DNA of 64,000 nt from Actinomycetes bacterium. Lineage in GTDB: Bacteria > Actinomycetota > Actinomycetes > Actinomycetales > Microbacteriaceae. Shown here piece by piece: positions 29,390 through 38,627 of this stretch (the first letter of the stretch is position 1; each line of letters starts with the position of its first letter). The notes below the pieces were generated by a model. It did no database searches and was not told the DNA's origin. It worked only from the letters and a program-made list of their open reading frames with translations. The position numbers were made by a program, and so were the translations under genes. The stretch covers positions 15,640 to 79,639 of the forward strand of contig JAEYVZ010000021.1 of assembly GCA_023431405.1 (NCBI GenBank), in the 5' to 3' direction.

Positions 29390-30610
29390 GTGCGTGCGAT
29401 CGTGATCGGCGCGGGCATGGTGGGCCTCGCCACGGCGTGGCACCTGCAGGAGCGCGGCGCGGAGGTGACGGTGCTCGACCGCACGGGCGTGGCTGCCGGC
29501 TCATCGTGGGGCAATGCGGGGTGGCTCGCCCCCGGCAAGACGATCCCGCTCGCCGACCCGAGTGTGTGGACGTACGGCCCGAAGGCGCTGCTCGACCCCG
29601 ACGCCGCGCTCCACGTGCCGATGCGCGCCGACGTCGGCCTGTGGTCGTTCCTCGCCCGCTTCGCCGCCCACGGCACGCATCGCGCCTGGGACCGCACGAT
29701 GGCAGCCCTGACCCCCATCGACCGGATTGCGCTGGAGTGCTTCGACGAACTCACCGACGGCGGCGTCGACTCGTGGACCCGCGAAGGTCCGTTCATCATC
29801 GGGTTCGCGGCCGAGCAGCAGTCGGCGGGCTTCCTGCGAGAGCTGGAAGGCGTAGCACGACACGGGCAGGACGTGCCCCACGAACGGCTCGACGACCCCC
29901 GCGAGCTGGCGCCGCAGCTGTCGGATGCCGTGAAGGTCGCCTACCGCCTCGACGGGCAGCGGTTCTTCGAACCCGGCCCCTTCGTGCAGGCGCTCGCCGA
30001 CGCCGTCGTCGCCCGCGGGGGCGCGATCCGCACGGGAGCCACCGTCACCGACGTGCGCTCAGCGGGAACCCCGACGGTGACGCTCGCCGAGGGTGAGACG
30101 CTCACCGCCGACGCCGTCGTGATCGCGACCGGCGCCTGGATGCCGCACCTCTCCCGCCCATTGGGCGTGAAGGTGCGCGTGCAGGCGGGCCGCGGCTACT
30201 CGTTCACCGTCGACACCGACGAGCCGGCACGGCATCCGGTGTACCTCCCCTTCCAGCGCATCGCGTGCACCCCCTACCAGGGACGGTTCCGCATCGCGGG
30301 GACGATGGAGTTCCGCAGCCCCGACGAGCCGCTGCAGCCACGCCGCATCCAGGCGATCATCAACCAGGCGCGCACCTTGCTCACCGGCGTCGACCTCGAC
30401 CACCGTCACGACGAATGGGTCGGCTCGCGGCCGGTCACCCCCGACGGCCTGCCCCTCGTGGGCGCGACCCGCGCGCCGGGCGTGTACGTCGCCGGAGGCC
30501 ATGGCATGTGGGGCGTCGTGCTCGGCCCCGCGACCGGCAAGCTGCTCGCGGAGCAGATCGTCACCGGGCGGACCGACCCGATCATCGCCCCCTTCGACCC
30601 GCTGCGCTGA
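29390..30610 (+). CDS. D-amino-acid dehydrogenase (DadA-like FAD oxidoreductase)
   Basis: A 406-residue DAO-family flavoprotein. The FAD-binding GAGMVG is at 7-12, and GSSWGNAGWLAPGKTIPLADP resembles the DadA substrate-domain entry. The C-terminal AGGHGMWGVVLGPATGKLLA closes the FAD fold. It likely oxidises D-amino acids to 2-oxo acids at the membrane. The GTG at 29390 has a perfect AAGGAGGT 6 bases upstream. It is divergent from an Lrp regulator. Confidence 0.9.
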   Translation: MRAIVIGAGMVGLATAWHLQERGAEVTVLDRTGVAAGSSWGNAGWLAPGKTIPLADPSVWTYGPKALLDPDAALHVPMRADVGLWSFLARFAAHGTHRAWDRTMAALTPIDRIALECFDELTDGGVDSWTREGPFIIGFAAEQQSAGFLRELEGVARHGQDVPHERLDDPRELAPQLSDAVKVAYRLDGQRFFEPGPFVQALADAVVARGGAIRTGATVTDVRSAGTPTVTLAEGETLTADAVVIATGAWMPHLSRPLGVKVRVQAGRGYSFTVDTDEPARHPVYLPFQRIACTPYQGRFRIAGTMEFRSPDEPLQPRRIQAIINQARTLLTGVDLDHRHDEWVGSRPVTPDGLPLVGATRAPGVYVAGGHGMWGVVLGPATGKLLAEQIVTGRTDPIIAPFDPLR

Positions 30611-30686
30611 CCCATAGGCGAGCCACCCCGCGACTCCGGCACCCTCCGGCGCGGCTGATATGCTGACCGAGCGCGTTCGCGCGCAC

Positions 30687-30760
30687 GGGGCTGTAGTTCA
30701 ATGGCAGAACTTCTGCTTCCCAAGCAGACAGCGCGGGTTCGATTCCCGTCAGCCCCTCCA
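30687..30760 (+). tRNA. tRNA-Gly(CCC)
   Basis: A 74-nt cloverleaf with encoded CCA. The acceptor stem GGGGCTG (30687-30693) pairs with CAGCCCC (30750-30756). D-arm GTTCAATGGCAGAAC, anticodon stem TCTGC/GCAGA with loop TTCCCAA (anticodon CCC), and T-arm GGGTTCGATTCCC are all intact. It stands alone 76 bp after the D-amino-acid dehydrogenase gene. Confidence 0.96.
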
Positions 30761-30770
30761 CTGTCACGTC

Positions 30771-31259
30771 TCAACCTAGGTTGGACTTTCTCAAGTTAGT
30801 CCGGACTGGCGAAGCGCTCGATACCTGAGTTCTCTCCGATCTTCCACGCCGCGCGCTCTGAACTGACCACGTCAAGAAGATCCCTCGGTCTTTTACAGGG
30901 CCAACGATGAGAGTGAGACCCAGCGACAGCGATCTTCGCCCGTGATTGTGGGCGCGCCCGCAGGCGGAAGCCGCGACCAGCGACGCGGCAAACGTGTTGG
31001 GCCCGGTACGGCGGATCATCACCCAGGAGATCGCCCCTGCCACCGAACCGACGACGAGGTGCTCAGCGTAGCCACGGACAGTCGACCACCCTGCCGATTC
31101 CGAGTCGGATTCCTGGACCAGGTTGGGGATGAACGAGTCCAAAATCCGGCGATGCACGAAAGCAACGCCGATCATCGCCGCGGACACGACGACCACGGTG
31201 ACCGCGAATCCCAAGAACCTCGGCCAGCCGGAGAGGCTGACACGTGAGCGGCCTGTCAT
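30771..31259 (-). CDS. Small membrane protein, possibly degraded
   Basis: A 162-residue reading frame convergent with the tRNA. Residues about 12-35 (PRFLGFAVTVVVVSAAMIGV) and about 70-85 (HLVVGSVAGAISWVMI) look like membrane segments. The C-terminal 70 residues are basic and low in pattern, as in a frameshifted remnant. The ATG at 31259 has no clear Shine-Dalgarno. Base composition is lower in G+C than neighbours. No family recognised. It might be a relic of an insertion beside the tRNA gene. Confidence 0.4.
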   Translation of the reverse strand: MTGRSRVSLSGWPRFLGFAVTVVVVSAAMIGVAFVHRRILDSFIPNLVQESDSESAGWSTVRGYAEHLVVGSVAGAISWVMIRRTGPNTFAASLVAASACGRAHNHGRRSLSLGLTLIVGPVKDRGIFLTWSVQSARRGRSERTQVSSASPVRTNLRKSNLG

Positions 31260-31395
31260 TGCAGGAGTCGATTGAGACCGCAGCGGCGGCGGGGAACCTG
31301 GGGACCTCGTTTCGCCCGCGGATGTCGAGAACACGGACTCGGTTCCGTCTCCTTGGCGAAGCGGCCAGAATGGGCCGCACGAACGGGAGGCTGAC

Positions 31396-31802
31396 ATGCC
31401 GAAGTACCTGATGCTCAAGCACTACCGCGGTGGTCGCCCTGCAGTGAATCCGGTCGCGATGGCCCAGCTCACGCCCGACGAGTGGAATGCCCACGTCCAG
31501 TACATGAACGATATGGAGCGGCGGCTTCTCGCGTCGGGCGAACTCGTCTCCGCGGAGGCCCTGTCGATGGACGGCGCGTGGGTGCGCTTCGACGGCGAGG
31601 GACGCCCTCCGGTCGTCGACGGCCCCTTCGCCGAGACGAAAGACCTCATCGCCGGATGGATGCTGATCTCCGTCGACTCGTACGATCGCGCACTCGAGCT
31701 GGCCGCTGAGCTGTCCGCGGCACCGTGGGCCGGCGGAGCGCCGCTGGGTGAGTGGCTCGAGCTGCGCGAGGTGATGGGTGCGCCGCCGGCGGACGCCGGC
31801 TG

Positions 31803-31803
<1 letters not shown>
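31396..31803 (+). CDS. YCII-related DGPF-domain protein
   Basis: A 135-residue DGPF/YCII-like protein. The namesake motif is in VVDGPFAETKDLIAGWMLIS, and the start MPKYLMLKHYRGG is typical. GGGAGG lies 7 bases before the ATG. These proteins are encoded next to ECF42-type sigma factors in many bacteria; here the two genes overlap by 1 base. Biochemical role unknown. Confidence 0.92.
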
Positions 31804-32960
<1,157 letters not shown>

Positions 32961-32979
32961 CGAGAAGGTGCAGCGGGCG

Positions 32980-33768
32980 TCACTCGTCGACGAACGCGTC
33001 TTTGCCCGCGGCCAGTGCCGCGCGAGCCTTGCGGACCAGCCGGCTGCTGCGAGTGGGCGGCTCGGGGTGCGCCTCGATCCAACGCGCAAGGAACACGTCA
33101 CGGAACGCGTCGTCGCCGGCGCTCACGTACCCCCCTCGGCGGGTGATGACGGAGACCTCGTCGCCCTTCGTGAGGATGACACGCACCACCTGTGCGCCGT
33201 GGGCGTCGAGGATGACAGCGGCCTGCTCGTGGCGGCCGCGCACGATGAGGTCGTCGATGAGCGCCACGAGCATCTCGACGAAGGCGGTGGGGGCATCCGG
33301 GTAATGCACGTCGAAGCGGGACTGGTAGCCGGCCCGGCGAGCCTGCACAGCGAGGGCGGTGAAGTCGTCGGCGTCGAGCGTCGGCGCGTACACCTGGCCG
33401 CGGGCGATCGGCGTGGCCCATTGCAGGTCGGTCGGCAGCGCTTCCCGCTCGAAGTGCGCAGGGTCGCGGCCCTCCGCGTTGGCCACGAGAAACGTCATGC
33501 CCATGTTGGCGTCGATGAGGATCTGAGATCGCTCCACGGGAGCCGGCGCGGGTGCGGGTGCGGGTGCGGGTGCCGGGTCGAGCTGGTACTCCTCGCAGTG
33601 CGCATCGAACTCCGGAATCCCCCAGTTCACGATCCACGTCGCACCCTGTCGTCCGACGACGCGCCCGACCGTCTCGTGGGGGGTCACCTTGTGCCGTTCC
33701 TGGATGAACCGGTCGGGCACGGCGAGGACGACGTAACCGCCGATCGCGAAAGGAGAAGCTGTGCTCAT
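32980..33768 (-). CDS. Protein of unknown function with Pro-Ala linker
   Basis: A 262-residue cytoplasmic-looking protein. Residues 1-60 resemble a small beta domain (GGYVVLAVPDRFIQERHKVT). A linker made of alternating Pro and Ala (about 65-77) follows, then a 185-residue alpha/beta domain (SQILIDANMGMTFLVANAEG, LIDDLIVRGRHEQAAVI). I do not recognise a family. The ATG at 33768 follows the GGGGG upstream. It converges on the ECF42 gene. Confidence 0.72.
   Translation of the reverse strand: MSTASPFAIGGYVVLAVPDRFIQERHKVTPHETVGRVVGRQGATWIVNWGIPEFDAHCEEYQLDPAPAPAPAPAPAPVERSQILIDANMGMTFLVANAEGRDPAHFEREALPTDLQWATPIARGQVYAPTLDADDFTALAVQARRAGYQSRFDVHYPDAPTAFVEMLVALIDDLIVRGRHEQAAVILDAHGAQVVRVILTKGDEVSVITRRGGYVSAGDDAFRDVFLARWIEAHPEPPTRSSRLVRKARAALAAGKDAFVDE
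33548..33571. repeat. GCGGGT hexanucleotide repeat (4 copies)
   Basis: Four perfect copies of GCGGGT in tandem, encoding the Ala-Pro linker on the minus strand. In-frame slippage would lengthen or shorten the linker without a frameshift. Confidence 0.85.
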
Positions 33769-33815
33769 AGGGGGAAAGCGGGGGTGGGGGAACCGCGGAT
33801 ACCAGGATCGCACGA

Positions 33816-34991
33816 TCAGCGCGCGGCGAGCAGGTCGGCAGCGACCTCCCTCGGATCGCGGGCGAGCTCCCGCGACGAGAGGACCACGATGCTCTCTCCG
33901 TCGTTCACATACAGACGAGTGAGCACCTCTCCCGTTCCGACCGAATCCACCTGGTCTTCGTTGTCGATGATGACGGCATCGTCGGCCCCTGCCACCGTGG
34001 TGTCGACGCCTGTCGTCGCGCCACCGACGAGGCGGTCCCATGCATCCGCGCCACCTGGGTAGACGGTCACCCAGATCGCCGGATGCCGGGTGGAGGTCTC
34101 GTCTGTCTCGGTGCTCCATGCGCAGGGCCCGATGACCGCGCCCGCTGCGGCGGCGATCATGCCTGCGGGATCGGCGGTGGAACCGTCTGTGCCGACACCG
34201 TCCGTCACGGATGCATCACCCAACACCGACGCGAGTCCCAGCGCGTCACCGAGGTCGTCACAGCCGGTGAAAGCGTCCCAGCCCGCGGGCTCGACGGGCA
34301 CCCCCGGCGCCAGCTTGGACAAGCCCGCACCGATGACGTCGGCGACTTCATCCAGCAGCCCCGCAGGGATGTCCTGGCCGTAGGTGTCCGCGCCGGGGCC
34401 GACGGTCACGAGCGCCCACAACGACTCCGTGGCTCGAGCGACGCGGCACCCGTAGCCGTCGTATCCGATGCTCTCGCACTGCTCCGTCGCGTATCTGTCG
34501 GTGAACGCGGCGGGCACGACACCCGCAGGGAACAGCTCCACGCGCAGGTCCCAGGTCGCGAGCCAACGGCAGCTCAGGGCGCCGAGAGTGTGCAGCGGCA
34601 CGCCGGTCACATCCTGAACGGTGGCCGGACCGACCGCCGAGGGCACATCGGACGGCCGGATGACCGCATCGCAGGACCCCCCGGCGACAGGAACCGGCGA
34701 TGGCGGCAGCGTCGGTGACGGCGCGACGGACGGCGGCGGTGTCGGGGTGGGCGTCACCGAGGGGCTCGGCACCGTGCTCGGGCTCGGCGACTCGGCGATC
34801 GTCGGCGTGACGGGGCGCGTCAGCGCGAGCGCTGAGGCCCCCACGATGATCCCGACGGTCAAGACCGCCGCCGCACCGGCCGCGAGGCGCGATCGTCGTG
34901 TCTTCTGGGCGCTGAGCGAACGCGCACCCATCGTGATGCGGGAGTGGAGCTCCGCCCGCTCCGACTCGTCGAGTTCGTCGTTCACGCCCAT
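33816..34991 (-). CDS. Single-pass membrane protein, putative sigma-factor partner
   Basis: A 391-residue protein: a cytoplasmic N-terminus (about 1-35, LDESERAELHSRITMGARSL), one membrane segment (about 36-58), a Pro/Ser/Thr-rich linker (about 65-105) and a large extracytoplasmic domain with Cys pairs. Its start overlaps the upstream ECF sigma gene by 10 bp. That placement and topology suit an anti-sigma factor or sensor, but no zinc-binding anti-sigma motif (HxxxCxxC) is visible. Confidence 0.8.
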   Translation of the reverse strand: MGVNDELDESERAELHSRITMGARSLSAQKTRRSRLAAGAAAVLTVGIIVGASALALTRPVTPTIAESPSPSTVPSPSVTPTPTPPPSVAPSPTLPPSPVPVAGGSCDAVIRPSDVPSAVGPATVQDVTGVPLHTLGALSCRWLATWDLRVELFPAGVVPAAFTDRYATEQCESIGYDGYGCRVARATESLWALVTVGPGADTYGQDIPAGLLDEVADVIGAGLSKLAPGVPVEPAGWDAFTGCDDLGDALGLASVLGDASVTDGVGTDGSTADPAGMIAAAAGAVIGPCAWSTETDETSTRHPAIWVTVYPGGADAWDRLVGGATTGVDTTVAGADDAVIIDNEDQVDSVGTGEVLTRLYVNDGESIVVLSSRELARDPREVAADLLAAR

Positions 34992-35518
34992 GTCGTCTCC
35001 TTGGCCGCGAGGTCGCCGCGCAGCTTCGCCTTCGCGCGCGACAGCCGCGATTTCACCGTCCCCGGAGGTATCCCGAGGATCTCGGCCGTCTCGCGTTCCG
35101 CGTAACCCTCCAAGATCGACAGCACGACCACATGCTGCTCGGCCAGCGGCAGGCGCTTCAGTGCGGCGAGCACACCGGATTCGTCCGACGACACCACCTC
35201 CGGCGCTGGTCGCGAGGCGGGGATGCGGGCGACCAACGCCCCGTACCGCCGGCGCGATCGCTCCAGATTGCGCGCGGAGTGGGCGACCGTCACCAGCAGC
35301 CAAGGCAGGGGCGACCCATCGACCAGACGCACACGGCGGCGGTGGCGCCAGAGCTCGAAGAAGGCGATCGTGACGGCATCCTTCGCGTCCTCCCGGTCGG
35401 TGAGCAGGCGGGACGCGTGGGCGAAGAGGCGGATGCGGTGCCGCTCGAAGAGAGCCCCCAGCGCAGCCTCATCATCGGCGAGCACACCACGCCAGGCCGA
35501 GATGTCGTCATCCGTCAC
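34982..35518 (-). CDS. ECF-type sigma-70 family factor
   Basis: A 178-residue ECF sigma factor with sigma2 (about 20-85, FERHRIRLFAHASRLLTDRED, then FFELWRHRRRV) and sigma4 (about 120-172, LPLAEQHVVVLSILEGYAE, then GIPPGTVKSRLSRAK). The GTG at 35518 gives the best length; an ATG nine codons upstream is an alternative. It overlaps the downstream membrane-protein gene by 10 bp and is divergent from the kinase-aminotransferase gene. Confidence 0.88.
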   Translation of the reverse strand: MTDDDISAWRGVLADDEAALGALFERHRIRLFAHASRLLTDREDAKDAVTIAFFELWRHRRRVRLVDGSPLPWLLVTVAHSARNLERSRRRYGALVARIPASRPAPEVVSSDESGVLAALKRLPLAEQHVVVLSILEGYAERETAEILGIPPGTVKSRLSRAKAKLRGDLAAKETTWA

Positions 35519-35637
35519 ACTCTGTAGTGTCCGGCATCCCCTCATCGGTTCACGGCAGCGACGAATCGATCGCCGCAGACCGGGGTCGCCTCCCCGATAT
35601 CGTCGGTGATGCCGCCACCCGAAGGAGAGAGGCACCG

Positions 35638-38541
35638 ATGAGCGACGCCCTGTTCGACTACTTCTCCCACGTCGATCTGCCCACCCCCATCCTCCCGGCA
35701 TCCGAAGCGGAGACCCTTCTCGCCGCAGAGTTCGGGGTGACGGCGACGCTCGTCGGGCTCGGCAGCCAGCAAGACCAGAACTTCATCGTGCGCGCGGTCG
35801 ACGGCGACGCGATCGGGGTGCTCAAGATCAGCAACCCGGTCTTCAGCCACGCCGAGCTCGAACTGCAGGCCCTGGCCGCCGCCACCGTCGCTGAGGCAGA
35901 GCCGGGCCTGCGCATCCCGCGGATCGTGCAAGGCCCGCGCGGCCCGCTCGACGGCTGGTGGGAGACGAGCCAAGGGCGCCTGCACGCGCGCGTCATCGAG
36001 TTCGTCGCCGGCAGCACGCTCACCGGATCGGGCTACCTGTCGCCGCGCACCGCGGCACGGATGGGGGAACTCGCCGGTCGCGTCAGCCGCGCGCTCGCCG
36101 GCATCCGGCATCCTGCCGCGGCCCGCGTGCTGCAGTGGGACCTTCAGCATGCCGAGCGCGTCATCGACACCCTGCTGCCGCTCGAGCCGGACGAGGCGGT
36201 GCGGTCGGAGGTCGCCGCGGCCGCCCGGCACGCGTGCGAGGCGCTGGCGGCCGTCGCCGGCCGTCTCCCCCGTCAGCTCGGGCACTTCGACATCACGGAC
36301 GACAACGTGCTGCGCCCCCACGCTCCGACGTCGCTTCCCGATGCGGTCATCGACTTCGGCGACGTGCTGGAATCGTGGGCGGTCGGCGAGATCGCCGTGA
36401 CCGTCAGCTCCCTGCTGCACCACGACGGGGCCACGCCTCTGTCGGCACTTCCCGCGATCCGCGCGTTCCACACCCTCCGCCCTCTCTCGCCCGACGAAGC
36501 CGACGCACTGTGGCCGCTCGTCGTGCTGCGCGGCGCCGTGCTCGTCCTCAGTGGCCGCCAGCAGGTGCGGCTCGACGAGGCCAACGACTACGCGAGCGGG
36601 GCCCTCGACCGCGAGTACCGTATCCTCGAGCAGGCCCGCGCGGTGCCGATCCCCGTGATGGCGAGGCTGATCCGGGATGCCATCGGCCTTCCCGTCGGCG
36701 ACGAGCCTCGGTGGGAGGCGGACGCCGTGCTCGACCTCTCGGGGGCGATCACCCTCGATGCCGGGACGACCAGCCCGCTCAACGACGACGGCGCCTGGCT
36801 CGACGCCGGCACGCGGGAAGCCGCCGCGCAGGAAGCACTCGATGCGGGTGCGCCCGCCGCCGTGCTGCCCTTCGGGAGCCCTGTTCTCACGGGCGCCCCG
36901 CTGCGCAGCCCAGCGGCGCCTGCCACGGTGCCGACCGCGACGACGATCTGGCTCTCGCTCCCCACGCCGCCGCGTGTTCCCGACGAGGCCAGGATCGAGG
37001 ACACCGATGACGGATTCGCGATCGTTCTCGGCGATACCGCGGTCCGCTTCCGGCTGCCTGGCGGAAGCGGCGACAGCAGCAGCGACCGCGAGCGCACCGG
37101 CGAGCGCACCCTTCCCGCGCGCACCCCTGTCCGCGTGCAGGTGACGCGCGCAGATGAAGGGGACATCCCCGAGCTTGTCGTCGCTGCCGCCGCCGAAGGA
37201 TGGCGCGCACTCGCGGGAGACCCGGCGAGCGCGCTCGGCCTGCTGCCTGCCGCTCCCGCACCCGACGACGCCATGGAGGTCCGGTCGCGCGTGCTCGCCG
37301 AGGTGCAGGAGCACTACTACGCCGATCCGCCGCGCATCGAGCGCGGGTGGCGCGAGAACCTGATCGACACCGACGGCCGCGTGTATCTCGACATGGTGAA
37401 CAACGTGACCGCCATCGGCCACGCGCATCCTCGCGTCGCCGCGGCGGCGAGTCGGCAGCTGCGCCTGCTGAACACGAACTCGCGTTTCCACTACGGGGCG
37501 ATCGCCGAGTACGCCGACCGGCTGGCCTCGACCCTGCCCGACGAGCTCGACACGGTCTTCCTCGTCAACTCGGGGTCGGAGGCGACCGACCTGGCCATCC
37601 GCCTCGCGATGGCCGCGACCGGCAGGCGCGACATCGTCGCGATGCGCGAGGCTTACCACGGCTGGACGTTCGCGAGCGATGCGGTCTCGACATCGATCGC
37701 CGACAACCCGTTCGCCCTGGAGACCCGCCCGGACTGGGTGCACACGGTCGATGCCGCCAACGGCTTCCGCGGCCGTCACCGGGGTGCGGATGCCGCGAAG
37801 TACGCGTCGGAGGCGGCAGCGACCATTCGAGCACTGGCGGCCGACGGCCGGGCACCCGCCGGATTCATCTGCGAGAGCCTGCTCGGCAACGCCGGAGGCA
37901 TCACCCTTCCCGACGGCTATCTGCGGGAGGTGTATGCGGCGGTGCGGGAGGTCGGCGGCCTCGCGATCGCCGACGAGGTGCAGGTCGGGTTCGGGCGCCT
38001 CGGCACGTGGTTCTGGGGCTTCCAGCAGCAGGATGCGGTGCCCGACATCGTCGCGGTCGCCAAGTCGATCGGCAACGGGCATCCCGTGGGCGCCGTCGTC
38101 ACCCGACGTGAGATCGCCGACCGCTACCGGACGCAGGGATACTTCTTCTCGTCGACGGGCGGCTCTCCGGTCTCGTCGAGGATCGCGCTCACCGTCTTGG
38201 ATGTCATCGAGCAGGAGGGGCTTCAGCACAACGCCGCGGTCGTCGGCGCGCACCTGAAGAGAAGGCTTGAGGAGCTCGGCGAACGCCACCGGCTCGTCGG
38301 CACGGTGCACGGCAGCGGCCTATACCTGGGCCTGGAGTTCGTGCGCGATCGCGAGACCCTCGAGCCTGCGACCGAGGAGACCGCCGCGATCTGCGACCGC
38401 CTGCTCGAACTCGGCGTCATCATGCAGCCGACCGGCGACCACCAGAACGTGCTGAAGATCAAGCCGCCGCTGTGCGTGACGACCGAATCCGCAGACTACT
38501 TCGTCGACGCCCTCGATCACGTGCTGCAGACGGGGTGGTGA
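35638..38541 (+). CDS. Phosphotransferase-aminotransferase class III fusion
   Basis: A 967-residue two-domain protein. Residues about 35-330 form an aminoglycoside phosphotransferase (APH)-like kinase with LGHFDITDDNVL (His216, Asp218) and VIDFGD. After a linker (about 380-540), residues about 545-967 are a class III PLP aminotransferase: FLVNSGSEATDLAIRLAMAA, then AVAKSIGNGHPVGAVV with the PLP lysine at Lys809. The ATG at 35638 follows GAAGGAGAG. Fusions of this kind resemble phosphoethanolamine/phosphohydroxylysine lyase-type systems, where a hydroxyl amine is phosphorylated then deaminated; the substrate here is unknown. No partner genes flank it. Confidence 0.93.
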   Translation: MSDALFDYFSHVDLPTPILPASEAETLLAAEFGVTATLVGLGSQQDQNFIVRAVDGDAIGVLKISNPVFSHAELELQALAAATVAEAEPGLRIPRIVQGPRGPLDGWWETSQGRLHARVIEFVAGSTLTGSGYLSPRTAARMGELAGRVSRALAGIRHPAAARVLQWDLQHAERVIDTLLPLEPDEAVRSEVAAAARHACEALAAVAGRLPRQLGHFDITDDNVLRPHAPTSLPDAVIDFGDVLESWAVGEIAVTVSSLLHHDGATPLSALPAIRAFHTLRPLSPDEADALWPLVVLRGAVLVLSGRQQVRLDEANDYASGALDREYRILEQARAVPIPVMARLIRDAIGLPVGDEPRWEADAVLDLSGAITLDAGTTSPLNDDGAWLDAGTREAAAQEALDAGAPAAVLPFGSPVLTGAPLRSPAAPATVPTATTIWLSLPTPPRVPDEARIEDTDDGFAIVLGDTAVRFRLPGGSGDSSSDRERTGERTLPARTPVRVQVTRADEGDIPELVVAAAAEGWRALAGDPASALGLLPAAPAPDDAMEVRSRVLAEVQEHYYADPPRIERGWRENLIDTDGRVYLDMVNNVTAIGHAHPRVAAAASRQLRLLNTNSRFHYGAIAEYADRLASTLPDELDTVFLVNSGSEATDLAIRLAMAATGRRDIVAMREAYHGWTFASDAVSTSIADNPFALETRPDWVHTVDAANGFRGRHRGADAAKYASEAAATIRALAADGRAPAGFICESLLGNAGGITLPDGYLREVYAAVREVGGLAIADEVQVGFGRLGTWFWGFQQQDAVPDIVAVAKSIGNGHPVGAVVTRREIADRYRTQGYFFSSTGGSPVSSRIALTVLDVIEQEGLQHNAAVVGAHLKRRLEELGERHRLVGTVHGSGLYLGLEFVRDRETLEPATEETAAICDRLLELGVIMQPTGDHQNVLKIKPPLCVTTESADYFVDALDHVLQTGW

Positions 38542-38542
38542 T

Positions 38543-38577
38543 GGCGGGGGCGAAGGTGACGTGACACTTCGCCCGCC
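38543..38577 (+). terminator. Hairpin after the fusion gene
   Basis: GGCGGG-GG-CGAAG (38543 on) faces CTTCGCCCGCC (to 38577), an 11-bp stem with two extra Gs, just after the stop at 38541. No U-tract follows. Confidence 0.45.
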
Positions 38578-38627
38578 GCGCTGTCAAGACGGCTGTCAGA
38601 CGCGGCACCCCGACATACCCTCGCGGA

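Noticed and set aside
30687..30760. tRNA-Gly as an attachment site of an integrated element
   Set aside because: No integrase gene and no second copy of the tRNA 3' end seen in the window; kept only as a weak hint.
35542..38310. 922-codon open frame antisense to the kinase-aminotransferase fusion
   Set aside because: Shadow of the fusion gene, whose catalytic motifs are intact; no independent start context.
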